From the NCBI RefSeq assembly GCF_902728235.1, contig NZ_CACVBO010000002.1, positions 186,001 through 250,000 of the forward strand: a stretch of DNA of 64,000 nt, read 5' to 3'. The stretch's first letter is position 1. The number at the start of each line of letters is the position of its first letter. This DNA comes from Lentimonas sp. CC4. Lineage in GTDB: Bacteria > Verrucomicrobiota > Verrucomicrobiia > Opitutales > Coraliomargaritaceae. The notes beneath the pieces were generated by a model. It did no database searches. It was given only the letters and a program-made list of their open reading frames with translations, and was not told the origin of the DNA. A program made the translations under genes and the position numbers. Positions 43,115 to 51,843 of this stretch are shown piece by piece.

Positions 43115-44002
43115 TTAGTGTTGGTTTAACTCGATCAGGGATTTCGCGAATGCCGTGCCGAGGCGTTTTTGACCGACTTCATTATAATGAACTTGGTCGG
43201 TGTGTTTTGGGAAGTCATCCCATGGGGGATTGGCAGTGGTGAGTGTGACGCGCGCCCGTGAGTCTGCTTTCGCTACGTTGACCATCGCTTGGCGCACCAT
43301 GGTGGGGCCGGGCTCAAAGTTGCCATATCGCGAGTTGATTTGGCCATAGATGAAAGGCATGTCAGGCAGGTTGAATTCACGCCGGTAGCGGGCGATCAAT
43401 TGCTTTAGGTTGGCCTCGTAGCTGCGCGCGCTAATTTCTTTGGCCGCATCGTTTTCGCCCTGCATCCAGAGCATGCCGATGATCTTGTAGCTTTGACCTG
43501 CTGCTTCGAGGCGGCTGAGTTCTTGGTGGATATATGCGATGTGTTCATCCACTAGGTGCAGGTTTTGTTTGCGATCCCCTTTTTCGACGGCTTTGGATTT
43601 ATCGGCCGACCACTCGGGGTTCCATGCGCCATAGAGCGCCGTGCCGCCTTGAGCGCGTTTGATAAATAGGTATTCTTGATCTGGATTTGCTTGTGCCAGC
43701 TCGATCCCAACAAAGAGCTCCGGCCCAAAACGATCGCTGAAATCGTATTTCTCTGTGGAGTAAGTAAAGTAGGTGAGCGGAGCCGTGGACTTGCCGTTAT
43801 AAGTCAGCGACACTTGCTTTGCCGCATCTTCGACTCGTGCTTTGTCCTCACTGGAGAGCGCATGATAATTACCCGCGCCTGCCATATTGGATTGCCCCGC
43901 GAAGAGCACGACATGGACGGGCTGATCTGCCGATGCAATTACACTAGCCGTCGGACTGAGAGCGCAAAGTGCAGCAGTTAGAATGTATCGCATGTATTTC
44001 AT
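43115..44002 (-). CDS. Secreted SGNH esterase, sialate O-acetylesterase (SASA/DUF303)-like
   Basis: 295 residues with signal peptide (1-24, SVIA). Catalytic blocks are LFAGQSNMAGAGNY (Ser nucleophile), KRAQGGTALYGAWNPEWS, MLWMQGENDA (oxyanion Gly/Asn region) and TDQVHYNEVGQKRLG (Asp-x-x-His pair). The family removes acetyl groups from carbohydrates. It sits between two sulfatases with gaps of 11 and 21 bp, so an operon is certain. This may mean that the natural glycan carries acetyl as well as sulfate groups. Confidence 0.92.
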   Translation of the reverse strand: MKYMRYILTAALCALSPTASVIASADQPVHVVLFAGQSNMAGAGNYHALSSEDKARVEDAAKQVSLTYNGKSTAPLTYFTYSTEKYDFSDRFGPELFVGIELAQANPDQEYLFIKRAQGGTALYGAWNPEWSADKSKAVEKGDRKQNLHLVDEHIAYIHQELSRLEAAGQSYKIIGMLWMQGENDAAKEISARSYEANLKQLIARYRREFNLPDMPFIYGQINSRYGNFEPGPTMVRQAMVNVAKADSRARVTLTTANPPWDDFPKHTDQVHYNEVGQKRLGTAFAKSLIELNQH

Positions 44003-44023
44003 GATGAATCGTGCCTCTGCCGT

Positions 44024-45418
44024 TTATTGAACGCCTGAGTATTGATCGACTTCCATTTCCTTCTCCCATGCTTTCAGCTTTTTGACGAGTTGATCGACTT
44101 TTTCGGGATGAGTGGCGGCCAAGTCCTTTTGTTCGCCAATATCATTGGCGATATTATAAAGCTTCAGTGTGCCACTGCGGTAAGCGAGGAGTTTCCAGTC
44201 GCCTTCGCGGACGGAGGCGTAGAGGTCTTCATAGGCGCGGTAGCCGAAAAGTGGTTCGCCACGATCGAGTATGCTGTTGTTACGAATGGTTGGTAGCAAG
44301 GAGACACCGTCGAGGTTTTCGTATTGGCTAGGGTCACCACCAGCAATTTCGACCAAGGTCGGGAAGAGGTCGGTGGATTGCACGAGGCTATTGTTTTGAG
44401 CGGCTACGGTGACGCCTGGCCAGTTCACCATAAACGGCACGCGTGCGCCGCCTTCGTAGAGCGTGTCTGCTTTCTTGCCGCCATGGAAGGGCTTGTTCTC
44501 AAACATGCCCCCTTGGTCGGATAAGAAGATGATAATGGTTTCTTTATCGATGCCCTTGGCTGCTAGTGCGGCACGGACACGGCCGACAGATTCGTCCATC
44601 GCGCTAACCATTGCAGCATAGTGTGCCTCTTTGCCGGTGAATCCTTTGTCGAGGTAGTGCTTGAGCAAGTCCTTGCGGCCGACGTGTGGGCCATGCACCG
44701 TGTAATACCAGAGCGAGATCATGAAGGGTTGTTCCTTCTCGTAGTGCTCGATGAAGTTGACGGTTTCATCGGTCAACTTGTCAGTCAGGTAACGCTCTGT
44801 CTCGTCAGCCATGACGTCGGAATGATGGAAATACGGTGGATAGTAAGACTTCGGATGTCCTGCGTTGCCTGTGCCGATCTGCCGGTCAAACCCCTGATGG
44901 ATGGGGTGAAAGGGCTCGTGGCCGAGATGCCACTTGCCGACGAATAGATTATAGTAGCCTAAGTCCTTGAGCGCTTCGGCGTAGCTAGTGTATTCGAGTG
45001 CTAACCAATTGGGGCACGGGAACTGAGCGGGATCCTTCTTCCAGTAGTTGACTGGGTTGCTCTCGTCGGTGCGGCCGTATTTATCAAAGCCGTGTTCAAT
45101 ATCATTCGGAATGTGGCGCACCATTTTGATCCGTGCGGGATGTTGTCCGGTTAGCAGCGTGGCGCGGCTGGGGCTACAGGTCGGCGTCGCAATGTAGGCT
45201 TGTTGGAAGTCGAGACTGTCTGCTGCCAGCGCATCCAGATTCGGCGTGTCCAGTAGTGGATCGCGGTAACCCATATCATCCCAGCCCATGTCATCGACGA
45301 AGAGCAGCACGATATTCGGTTGTGCCGTGGTTGGAGCATTCGATTTTGCTGCATGCGCGGTGGCGCTAAAAGTTAATGTCAGCAGGAGTGAGGCGAGCAA
45401 AGAGGTCGTTGTTTTCAT
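44024..45418 (-). CDS. Secreted family S1 sulfatase
   Basis: Start ATG 45418 (four codons inside the open frame from 45430) gives the signal peptide MKTTTSLLASLLLTLTFSA and 464 residues. It has QPNIVLLFVDDMGWDDMGYR, formylglycine motif C81-S-P-S-R85 (TPTCSPSRATLLTG), GKWHLGHEPFHP, FLSDQGGMFENKPFHGGKK and DLFPTLVEIAGG. It is arylsulfatase-A-like. First gene of the five-gene minus-strand operon, divergent from the SSS symporter across a 27-bp inverted pair of operator-like sites. Confidence 0.95.
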   Translation of the reverse strand: MKTTTSLLASLLLTLTFSATAHAAKSNAPTTAQPNIVLLFVDDMGWDDMGYRDPLLDTPNLDALAADSLDFQQAYIATPTCSPSRATLLTGQHPARIKMVRHIPNDIEHGFDKYGRTDESNPVNYWKKDPAQFPCPNWLALEYTSYAEALKDLGYYNLFVGKWHLGHEPFHPIHQGFDRQIGTGNAGHPKSYYPPYFHHSDVMADETERYLTDKLTDETVNFIEHYEKEQPFMISLWYYTVHGPHVGRKDLLKHYLDKGFTGKEAHYAAMVSAMDESVGRVRAALAAKGIDKETIIIFLSDQGGMFENKPFHGGKKADTLYEGGARVPFMVNWPGVTVAAQNNSLVQSTDLFPTLVEIAGGDPSQYENLDGVSLLPTIRNNSILDRGEPLFGYRAYEDLYASVREGDWKLLAYRSGTLKLYNIANDIGEQKDLAATHPEKVDQLVKKLKAWEKEMEVDQYSGVQ

Positions 45419-45477
45419 AGAGAGTCCCAATGGGGGGGGTATTATCTTATCACAAAGCTGCGTGGCATAAATGCGAA

Positions 45478-45509
45478 ATCACGTAAAAAGCATACACAAT
45501 CTCGCCAAG
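45478..45509 (+). promoter_or_regulatory. Recurrent ~30-bp operator-like motif, site 15
   Basis: ATCACGTAAAAAGCATACAC then AATCTCGCCAAG, 59 bp upstream of the minus-strand sulfatase. It is one arm of a near-perfect inverted repeat with 45541. Confidence 0.8.
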
Positions 45510-45540
45510 ATCCGCATGTCCGCTGTGAGGTAAATCATTG

Positions 45541-45571
45541 TGGCGAGATTGTGTATGCTTTTTCCGTAAAT
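45541..45571 (-). promoter_or_regulatory. Recurrent ~30-bp operator-like motif, site 16
   Basis: The minus strand reads TTTACGGAAAAAGCATACAC then AATCTCGCCA: 26 of 27 bases identical to the arm at 45481-45507, inverted, with a 33-bp spacer. It faces the SSS symporter. Confidence 0.8.
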
Positions 45572-45687
45572 GCGTGTATCAGCGCGAGGGTCCCATAGAT
45601 ATACTGCCTAACTTCTACAAATCTTTCGGATAATTAGAGCACGCCGAAATCCTTATCACACCCCAATGGTATCTTAACACCTATCTC

Positions 45688-47664
45688 ATGAACATACTTG
45701 AAGTCTCATTATTCATCATCGCCGTTGTTGGCGTTATCGGTCTTGGCATTTGGAAGAGTCGAGACGAAGACACTTCGGGAGAGCAGGGCGCTTCCGATTA
45801 TTTCCTCGCTGGCCGTGGCCTCACGTGGTGGCTCGTCGGTTTCTCATTGATCGCTGCTAATATCTCGACCGAGCAATTTGTCGGCATGTCAGGCTCTTCA
45901 GCCAATTGGCTCGGCATGGCGATCGCCTCTTACGAGTGGATGGCGGCTGTCACTCTGATCTTTGTGGCGTTCTGGTTCTTGCCGAAATTCCTCAAAGCAG
46001 GTCTCTATACGATTCCTGAATTTTTGCAGTATCGTTTCGACGGTGTCGCACGTCTCGCCATGGCGATTCCTGCGATTGTAACCTTGGTATTTGTTACAAC
46101 CTCTTCGGTCATTTTCTCCGGCGGTAAGTTCGTTTCCGAATATTACAATGATGTGCCGATCCTCAATAATCTGACCGCAGTCTGCTGGATGATCGCGATT
46201 TTTGCGGCGGTTTATGTATTCGTCGGTGGTCTAAAAGCCTGTGCGTGGACTGACTTGATCTGGGGCGCGGCTCTGATTGTTGGTGGTGCGATCGTGATGT
46301 TCCTCGCGTTTAATGTGTTGGCAGACAAGTCAGCCGAAGAGCTCTTCCTCACCAAGGTTGCGAATTCAGATGCGACGGTTGAGCAACTCGAAGTGGCGAG
46401 CCCGTGGGAACGATTCATGTTATTGAATGATGGTGTCGACGGCGAAGCCGTTGCCATGAACGGGCCGAATGGTTCTGGCGGTAAGGTGCACATGGTGCGC
46501 CCGAAAGAAGACACGGACATTCCATGGACTGCATTGCTGATCGGTCTTTGGATTCCTAATTTCTTTTACTGGGGGCTGAATCAATATATCGTGCAACGCA
46601 CTTTGGGTTCGAAGTCGCTGGCCGAAGGTCAGAAAGGTATTGTTTTTGCGGCGACTCTGAAGTTGCTGATTCCATTCTTGGTGGTGATTCCGGGGATTCT
46701 CGCTTTCAATCTCTTTAGCGGCGACCTCCATACCTCTGCTGCCAATAAGAACATCGCGATGGTTCAAGCAGCCGAAGTGGCGAATTCAAACACGGTTGTT
46801 TCTGTCGAGGCCGCCGTTGTCGGACTACAGCCAGAGCTTGCTGGACGTGCCTTGGCACAGAACATCACGGCAGTCGGTGCGGATGCAACGCTGGCCGTGG
46901 GGGTTGGAGGCGATGAGCTAGCGAATCGTATCAACGAGCTCGCGCAATCCGGAGTGGATGGCGGCATGAGTCTATCGACTCTGAAGGCATATGATTATGA
47001 CTCCGCATTCCCAGTTCTCGTGCGTAACCTAATCAAGCCGATCCCGTTGATTTCCTGGTTCGTGCTCGCAGCTCTCTGCGGCGCGGTGATCAGCTCACTG
47101 GCATCCATGCTTAACTCTGCTTCGACGATTGCGACAATGGATTTATACTCGAAATTTTCGGGTGAAAAGAATCCAGCAAAACTGGTTAAAGTTGGTCGTG
47201 GGTTTGTGGTGCTCTTCGTTTTACTTGCCGCACTCGTTGCTCCAAAGCTCGATAACTTCGAGAGTATCTTCGCATACATCCAAGAGTTCCAAGGGTTCAT
47301 CTCTCCTGGTATCTTGGCCGTCTTCATCTTTGGCTTCTTCTCACCACGCACACCTCGCTACTTCGGTGCGGTTGGCATCGGCCTGAACGTTGTTTCTTAT
47401 GGTTCGTTCAAGTTGTTCCTCGGTGATTGGGTCGTCTCCAAGGGCTGGTGGTATGCCGATCAAATCGCATTCTTAGACCGTATGGCTATCTGCTTCTTTA
47501 TTGTAATGATCGCGGGTGCATTACTCACGTTGATCAAACCAATGAAGAATCCAGTGGTGTTGCCAGTGAACGATCAAATCGAATTGGAGTCTTCCAAGGG
47601 CGCGAAGATCGTTGGTATCGGTGTGGTGCTCGCTACCATCGCACTCTACGCAGTCTTCTGGTAG
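45688..47664 (+). CDS. Sodium:solute symporter (SSS family, SGLT-like)
   Basis: 658 residues, about 14 hydrophobic helices. SSS signatures: ASDYFLAGRGLTWWLVGFSL, AANISTEQFVGMSGSSANWL, GLYTIPEFLQYRFDGVARL and WIPNFFYWGLNQYIVQRTLG (the GxxxYxxQR-type segment). LNSASTIATMDLYSKF also fits. Two hydrophilic insertions enlarge it beyond the usual ~530-560: ~205-260 (DKSAEELFLTKVANSDATVE onwards) and ~355-420 (VVSVEAAVVGLQPELAGRAL onwards). It should import a sugar, here probably galactose or a galactose derivative, with Na+. It is divergent from a sulfatase operon with mirrored operator-like sites and ends in a strong terminator. Confidence 0.93.
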   Translation: MNILEVSLFIIAVVGVIGLGIWKSRDEDTSGEQGASDYFLAGRGLTWWLVGFSLIAANISTEQFVGMSGSSANWLGMAIASYEWMAAVTLIFVAFWFLPKFLKAGLYTIPEFLQYRFDGVARLAMAIPAIVTLVFVTTSSVIFSGGKFVSEYYNDVPILNNLTAVCWMIAIFAAVYVFVGGLKACAWTDLIWGAALIVGGAIVMFLAFNVLADKSAEELFLTKVANSDATVEQLEVASPWERFMLLNDGVDGEAVAMNGPNGSGGKVHMVRPKEDTDIPWTALLIGLWIPNFFYWGLNQYIVQRTLGSKSLAEGQKGIVFAATLKLLIPFLVVIPGILAFNLFSGDLHTSAANKNIAMVQAAEVANSNTVVSVEAAVVGLQPELAGRALAQNITAVGADATLAVGVGGDELANRINELAQSGVDGGMSLSTLKAYDYDSAFPVLVRNLIKPIPLISWFVLAALCGAVISSLASMLNSASTIATMDLYSKFSGEKNPAKLVKVGRGFVVLFVLLAALVAPKLDNFESIFAYIQEFQGFISPGILAVFIFGFFSPRTPRYFGAVGIGLNVVSYGSFKLFLGDWVVSKGWWYADQIAFLDRMAICFFIVMIAGALLTLIKPMKNPVVLPVNDQIELESSKGAKIVGIGVVLATIALYAVFW

Positions 47665-47688
47665 GCCGCTCGCTTAATACTGCTTTCC

Positions 47689-47725
47689 AAGGTCGGACGT
47701 TCGCTATAACGTCCGACCTTTTTTT
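47689..47725 (+). terminator. Rho-independent terminator of the SSS symporter gene
   Basis: AAGGTCGGACGTT CGCT ATAACGTCCGACCTT followed by T residues, 25 bp after the stop. Confidence 0.92.
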
Positions 47726-47769
47726 GAAAAGGTCATCTTTCTGTTCATTGTCCCCGAGTTCTCTAATAC

Positions 47770-49335
47770 ATGAAGTCTAATAAATGCTGTTCTCTTTCTG
47801 TCGGTTGCTTGATTGCTGCGTCATTTCTCTCAACTGGAATCGCCGTCGTTGCTGAAAAGGCGTCGTCTTCTCAGCCGAATGTGGTGATTATTTATGGCGA
47901 TGATGTCGGTTTCGGTGACATCGGTGTGAATGGTTCGACTATGATTCCAACGCCTAATATTGATCGATTGGCAGCAGGCGGCTTGAATTTTACGGATGGT
48001 CACTGCGCGGCCGCGACATGCACGCCATCACGTTATTCACTCCTGACGGGCGTGCATGGCTTTCGTGATGGTGTCAGTATTTTGCCACCCAATGCACCGC
48101 TCAGTATTTCGACCGATATCTTGACACTGCCCAAGCTATTCAAGGACGCCGGATACACCACAGGTGTGGTTGGTAAATGGCATTTGGGTATTGGCGAAGC
48201 GGGGGTGTCCACGGATTGGAATGGGGATGTAAAGCCTGGGCCAATGGAAATCGGATTTGATTCGTCATTCCTGCTGCCATCCACCAATGATCGCGTGCCT
48301 TGTGTTTATCTCGATGGCCACCGCGTGGTGAATCTGGATCCTGCCGATCCTTTGTATGTCGGAAAGACGAAGGCTGATGTTGATCGTCATGGTAGCACGC
48401 CGTATCCAGATGCTGTGGCGAATCCAGAAGCGATGACTTATTACAAGAGTTCGCACGGACATAATAACAGTGTGATCAATGGCATCGGCCGTATCGGCTT
48501 CATGGCTGGTGGGAAGTCTGCGTTATGGGATGACGAAACGATGGCCGACGAGTTTGTGAAGCAGGCGAAGGCCTACATCGCAGCCAATAAGGACAAGCCA
48601 TTCTTTCTCTATTTTGCGTCGCAGGATGTGCACGTGCCGCGCGCGCCGCATCCGCGTTTTCAGGGGGCGACAGAGTTGGGCTACCGTGGTGATGCGATGG
48701 TGCAGTTTGACTGGTCCACTGGCGAAATTCTAGATGCACTTGAGGCGCATGGACTGACTGAAAATACGATTGTTATTTTTTCCAGTGACAATGGCCCCGT
48801 GTATGACGATGGCTATGCGGATGGCACCACTGTCAAAACATCGACCGAGGAGGTCGATCGCGGTCACGACGGCTCTGCGCACTATCGCGGCGGTAAATAT
48901 CAGATCTACGAAGGTGGCACCCGCGTGCCTTTTATTATTCGCTGGCCAGCACGTATTCAACCGGGCGTATCGAACGCCTTAGTGAATCAGATCGATTTCA
49001 TCGCATCGTTTGCGGACCTGTTGGACATCGAATTAGCGGTAACGGATGCGGCTGATAGCCGTGATACATTAGCCGCGTTCCTCGGTGAAGATGCCATCGG
49101 TCTGCCGTATATGATCGAAGAGGCTGGTCGGACGAGTCGTGCTTTACGTTTAGGCGACTGGAAATATATCGCTCCGACAAAGGCGTGGAGGAACAAGCCT
49201 GGGAAAGATGCGGAATTATATCGCTTGGATAGCGACCCCAGTGAGTTGAATAATATCATCGATCAAAACCCTGAGAAGGCTGAGTTGATGGATCTTCAGC
49301 TGAAGGAATTGATGTCTGCGGACGGCGTTCGATAA
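47770..49335 (+). CDS. Secreted family S1 sulfatase
   Basis: 521 residues with signal peptide (1-28), QPNVVIIYGDDVGFGDIGVN, formylglycine motif C84-T-P-S-R88 (AATCTPSRYSLLTG), GKWHLGIGEAG, FSSDNGPVYDDGYADG and HYRGGKYQIYEGGTRVPFI. ELYRLDSDPSELNNIIDQNP is near the C-terminus. It is arylsulfatase-A-like. It follows the SSS symporter on the same strand but after a terminator, so it has its own promoter; no copy of the recurrent motif was found in the 105-bp gap. Confidence 0.95.
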   Translation: MKSNKCCSLSVGCLIAASFLSTGIAVVAEKASSSQPNVVIIYGDDVGFGDIGVNGSTMIPTPNIDRLAAGGLNFTDGHCAAATCTPSRYSLLTGVHGFRDGVSILPPNAPLSISTDILTLPKLFKDAGYTTGVVGKWHLGIGEAGVSTDWNGDVKPGPMEIGFDSSFLLPSTNDRVPCVYLDGHRVVNLDPADPLYVGKTKADVDRHGSTPYPDAVANPEAMTYYKSSHGHNNSVINGIGRIGFMAGGKSALWDDETMADEFVKQAKAYIAANKDKPFFLYFASQDVHVPRAPHPRFQGATELGYRGDAMVQFDWSTGEILDALEAHGLTENTIVIFSSDNGPVYDDGYADGTTVKTSTEEVDRGHDGSAHYRGGKYQIYEGGTRVPFIIRWPARIQPGVSNALVNQIDFIASFADLLDIELAVTDAADSRDTLAAFLGEDAIGLPYMIEEAGRTSRALRLGDWKYIAPTKAWRNKPGKDAELYRLDSDPSELNNIIDQNPEKAELMDLQLKELMSADGVR

Positions 49336-49570
49336 CCACTGCTTGATTAACTCAAGACCGTCCGTTGAGTATCGTATATTGACTTCGCACGGTCGGGGTC
49401 GGCATGTGCTGGTGTCCAATATAGGCACATATTATACGGGGACATCTAAAAATGGGTGTTCTTATCGGGGACTTTGTCTGAGACATTCAAGCCAAGGAAA
49501 CGCTGAAAACTGAAACTCGGTATATTCTTCGCTACAGATTGTAGTATAGATGTCGCCAGTATAACTGGTG

Positions 49571-49612
49571 TGGCGGCCTCCAGCAGTTGATTGATATCAC
49601 TGCTGGAGGCCA
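49571..49612. terminator. Stem-loop between convergent sulfatase genes
   Basis: GGCCTCCAGCAGT pairs with ACTGCTGGAGGCC around an 11-base loop. It lies just past the 3' end of the minus-strand sulfatase; the T run is missing, so termination is plausible but not certain. Confidence 0.6.
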
Positions 49613-49627
49613 GGTGATTGAGATGTT

Positions 49628-51598
49628 TTATTCAGATGCCGTGATGCTTAGCTTGACGAATTTTTGCGGGTCTTCGGAGTCAAATTCGTATTCGTAGGAC
49701 GATGGGAACTCGCTGCTGACTGTGGTGTCGAGTGGTGTCCAGCTGTCGTCTGTCAGGTCATCTTTGACTAGGATGCCGTGTGTGAAGGTGTAACTGTTGA
49801 TCGCCGAGGAGACGCCATAGTGATAGGCGAGCTTGCCATTCGATTTTATTGAAATCTGTGGGTAGGCGCTGCTGCTTGGGTCCTGGCTGTTGGGCAGGGC
49901 GCCGTTGGTGCCGAGGAATTGCTCCATCAGGTCGGTTAGGCCATCGTTGTCGCTGTCCATTGCGAGGCGTTCAGGCTTGATCGTGGGGTCTAGGTCGCCA
50001 TCCCCATCCCCATGGTCTATGGTGACGTCGGCGGCAAAGGTCTGAGGTGCGTGCGCGGAGAGTGTCGCCGTGACGCTTGCGTAGTCACCGTCTTCCGTGG
50101 GATCGACCGTGATTAAGTTCGTGTGCTCGTGAGGGTCGGCAGTGCGATCGTATAGTTCTCTGCTAAGTAAGGCGCCGGGCGCGCCGTCGGTCTTGGCTCG
50201 ATCTTCGATGTAATGCCAATCCTTGGATAAAACGGAAGCCCCATTAGTTGAAACTGTCACCGCGACACTGCTGGTATCTGTGGATGGGCTGGTTAGCATG
50301 CTCGCATAGCTTGAGCCGTCGAGGTCCGGTTTGGCGGGCAAATTGCAGAGCTCGATCAAAGTCGGATAGAGGTCAATGAGGCTGACGGGATTATCGCAGT
50401 ATTCGAGCGTTGGTGTGTCGACTGCGCGGGTGGCAGGTGTGCTAATAATGAGAGGAGTTAACACGGATTCGGCCCAGAGGGTGTTTTTATGATATTGTAG
50501 CTTCTCGCCTAGGTGCCAACCGTGGTCGCCCGTGACGATGATGATGGTATTGTCCGCGTAGTCGCTATTTAGGAGTGCATCGAAAATGACGCCGAGTGCA
50601 TCGTCGGATTGTGAGACGCATGCCATGTATGCGCGTGTGGCCTCTTTGATGGTATTGTGAGCGGCATCGTTGGCTACGATCCAGTCGTAGTCTTTCATGG
50701 ATTTGAATAAATTGGAGCCGTTTGGTTTGTTGATGTCATCCAGGTCAGTCGCAAGCACGTTGGGCGTTTGCAGGTTCGCGAGGTCGCCATTGCCGGGCAC
50801 GGAGTCGTATTCGTCGTAGAGGTCGAAATAGTGCTGTGGCGCGAACCACGGGAAGTGTGGTTTATAGAGACCGACTGCCATGAAAAAGGGCTCTTGCAAG
50901 GCGCCATTACCCACCGTGCCGAGTTGATCTTCTGCCCATGCGGCTTTTTGATAGTCCTTGGTGCGTGTTATGTCCGGATTCGATGTGGGACCCCATGATA
51001 AGCCTTTGGTAATGGCATAGTCGGCGTAAAGTTCATTGGGGTCGTAGGTTCCGTTGAATTTGTTCTCCTTACTGACTGTCTCTTGGTCGTCGTCGGCAGT
51101 GTCAAACAGGTTGATGTGCTTGTAAGTATCAAAGGCCCAGTGCCCTAGGTCATCCCCATCGGTTGATTCGTGTCCGTGGAACACCTTTCCTGTTGAGAGT
51201 GTGTAGTAGCCGTTCAGGCGTAAATACTCCGGGAGTGTTGGGTTGTTTTGCACCAGTTCGGCATCGCGCATGTTTGCGCCGTTGCCATACACGCCTATTT
51301 TGTTGGGCATATACCCGGATAAGAAGGATGATCGAGACGGGCCGCAGACTGGTGCCGCGCAAACTGCATTGCGAAATACGATCGTGCCTGCGTCACAAAA
51401 GCTGTCGATGTTAGGCGTTTTGCACTGCTGTTTCACGGGGTCGGTGCCAGCGAGTGGACCAATCCAATCATTAAGGTCATCGACTGTAATCAGGATCACA
51501 TTTGGCTGCTGACTGGCTGTTGTGATGGTGGGGGTGCTAATTGCACTGATGATTGCCATGCTGGTAGCGAGGTATGAAGTTCGGGAGGGTAATTGCAT
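49628..51598 (-). CDS. Secreted family S1 sulfatase, iduronate-2-sulfatase-like, with C-terminal extension
   Basis: 656 residues. Signal peptide 1-28 (TITTA). Sulfatase core ~30-540: QPNVILITVDDLNDWIGPLA, formylglycine motif C85-G-P-S-R89 (APVCGPSRSSFLSG), GKVFHGHES, GLYKPHFPWF and TGDHGWHLGEKLQYHKN. It is the same branch as the sulfatase at 20326. The extra ~115 residues start with a calcium-type repeat (DSDNDGLTDLMEQFLGTNG) and a beta-rich tail (YTFTHGILVKDDLTDDSWTP) resembling the end of GH150-like paralog B. The tail could be a surface-retention or substrate-binding module. An operator-like site lies 62 bp upstream, divergent from the TonB receptor. Confidence 0.94.
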   Translation of the reverse strand: MQLPSRTSYLATSMAIISAISTPTITTASQQPNVILITVDDLNDWIGPLAGTDPVKQQCKTPNIDSFCDAGTIVFRNAVCAAPVCGPSRSSFLSGYMPNKIGVYGNGANMRDAELVQNNPTLPEYLRLNGYYTLSTGKVFHGHESTDGDDLGHWAFDTYKHINLFDTADDDQETVSKENKFNGTYDPNELYADYAITKGLSWGPTSNPDITRTKDYQKAAWAEDQLGTVGNGALQEPFFMAVGLYKPHFPWFAPQHYFDLYDEYDSVPGNGDLANLQTPNVLATDLDDINKPNGSNLFKSMKDYDWIVANDAAHNTIKEATRAYMACVSQSDDALGVIFDALLNSDYADNTIIIVTGDHGWHLGEKLQYHKNTLWAESVLTPLIISTPATRAVDTPTLEYCDNPVSLIDLYPTLIELCNLPAKPDLDGSSYASMLTSPSTDTSSVAVTVSTNGASVLSKDWHYIEDRAKTDGAPGALLSRELYDRTADPHEHTNLITVDPTEDGDYASVTATLSAHAPQTFAADVTIDHGDGDGDLDPTIKPERLAMDSDNDGLTDLMEQFLGTNGALPNSQDPSSSAYPQISIKSNGKLAYHYGVSSAINSYTFTHGILVKDDLTDDSWTPLDTTVSSEFPSSYEYEFDSEDPQKFVKLSITASE

Positions 51599-51660
51599 GA
51601 GTTATTGGAGTGGTTATTAATCCTCATTGTAACCCGATATGCCGCGTGTCGATAGTTATG

Positions 51661-51691
51661 ATTGCGGATATATTATGTCTGTTTGCGCCAT
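51661..51691 (+). promoter_or_regulatory. Recurrent ~30-bp operator-like motif, site 17
   Basis: ATTGCGGATATATTATGTC then TGTTTGCGCCAT, 62 bp upstream of the minus-strand sulfatase at 49628. Confidence 0.6.
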
Positions 51692-51768
51692 CGATACCTT
51701 GCTGCAGGGAAATTAAATTGAAAGATGACTGCTTTGTGAGGTATTTTCCTTATACTTGTTTAGGATGG

Positions 51769-51798
51769 TGATCAAATTACGCCTAATTAATACGCAAT
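51769..51798 (-). promoter_or_regulatory. Recurrent ~30-bp operator-like motif, site 18
   Basis: The minus strand reads ATTGCGTATTAATTAGGCG then TAATTTGATCA, aligning without gaps to the site at 29439. It ends 45 bp before ATG 51844 of the TonB receptor. Confidence 0.65.
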
Positions 51799-51843
51799 CT
51801 TGTATATTACATATGCTCTATGTCCTGTAGTTTAATATGCAAT

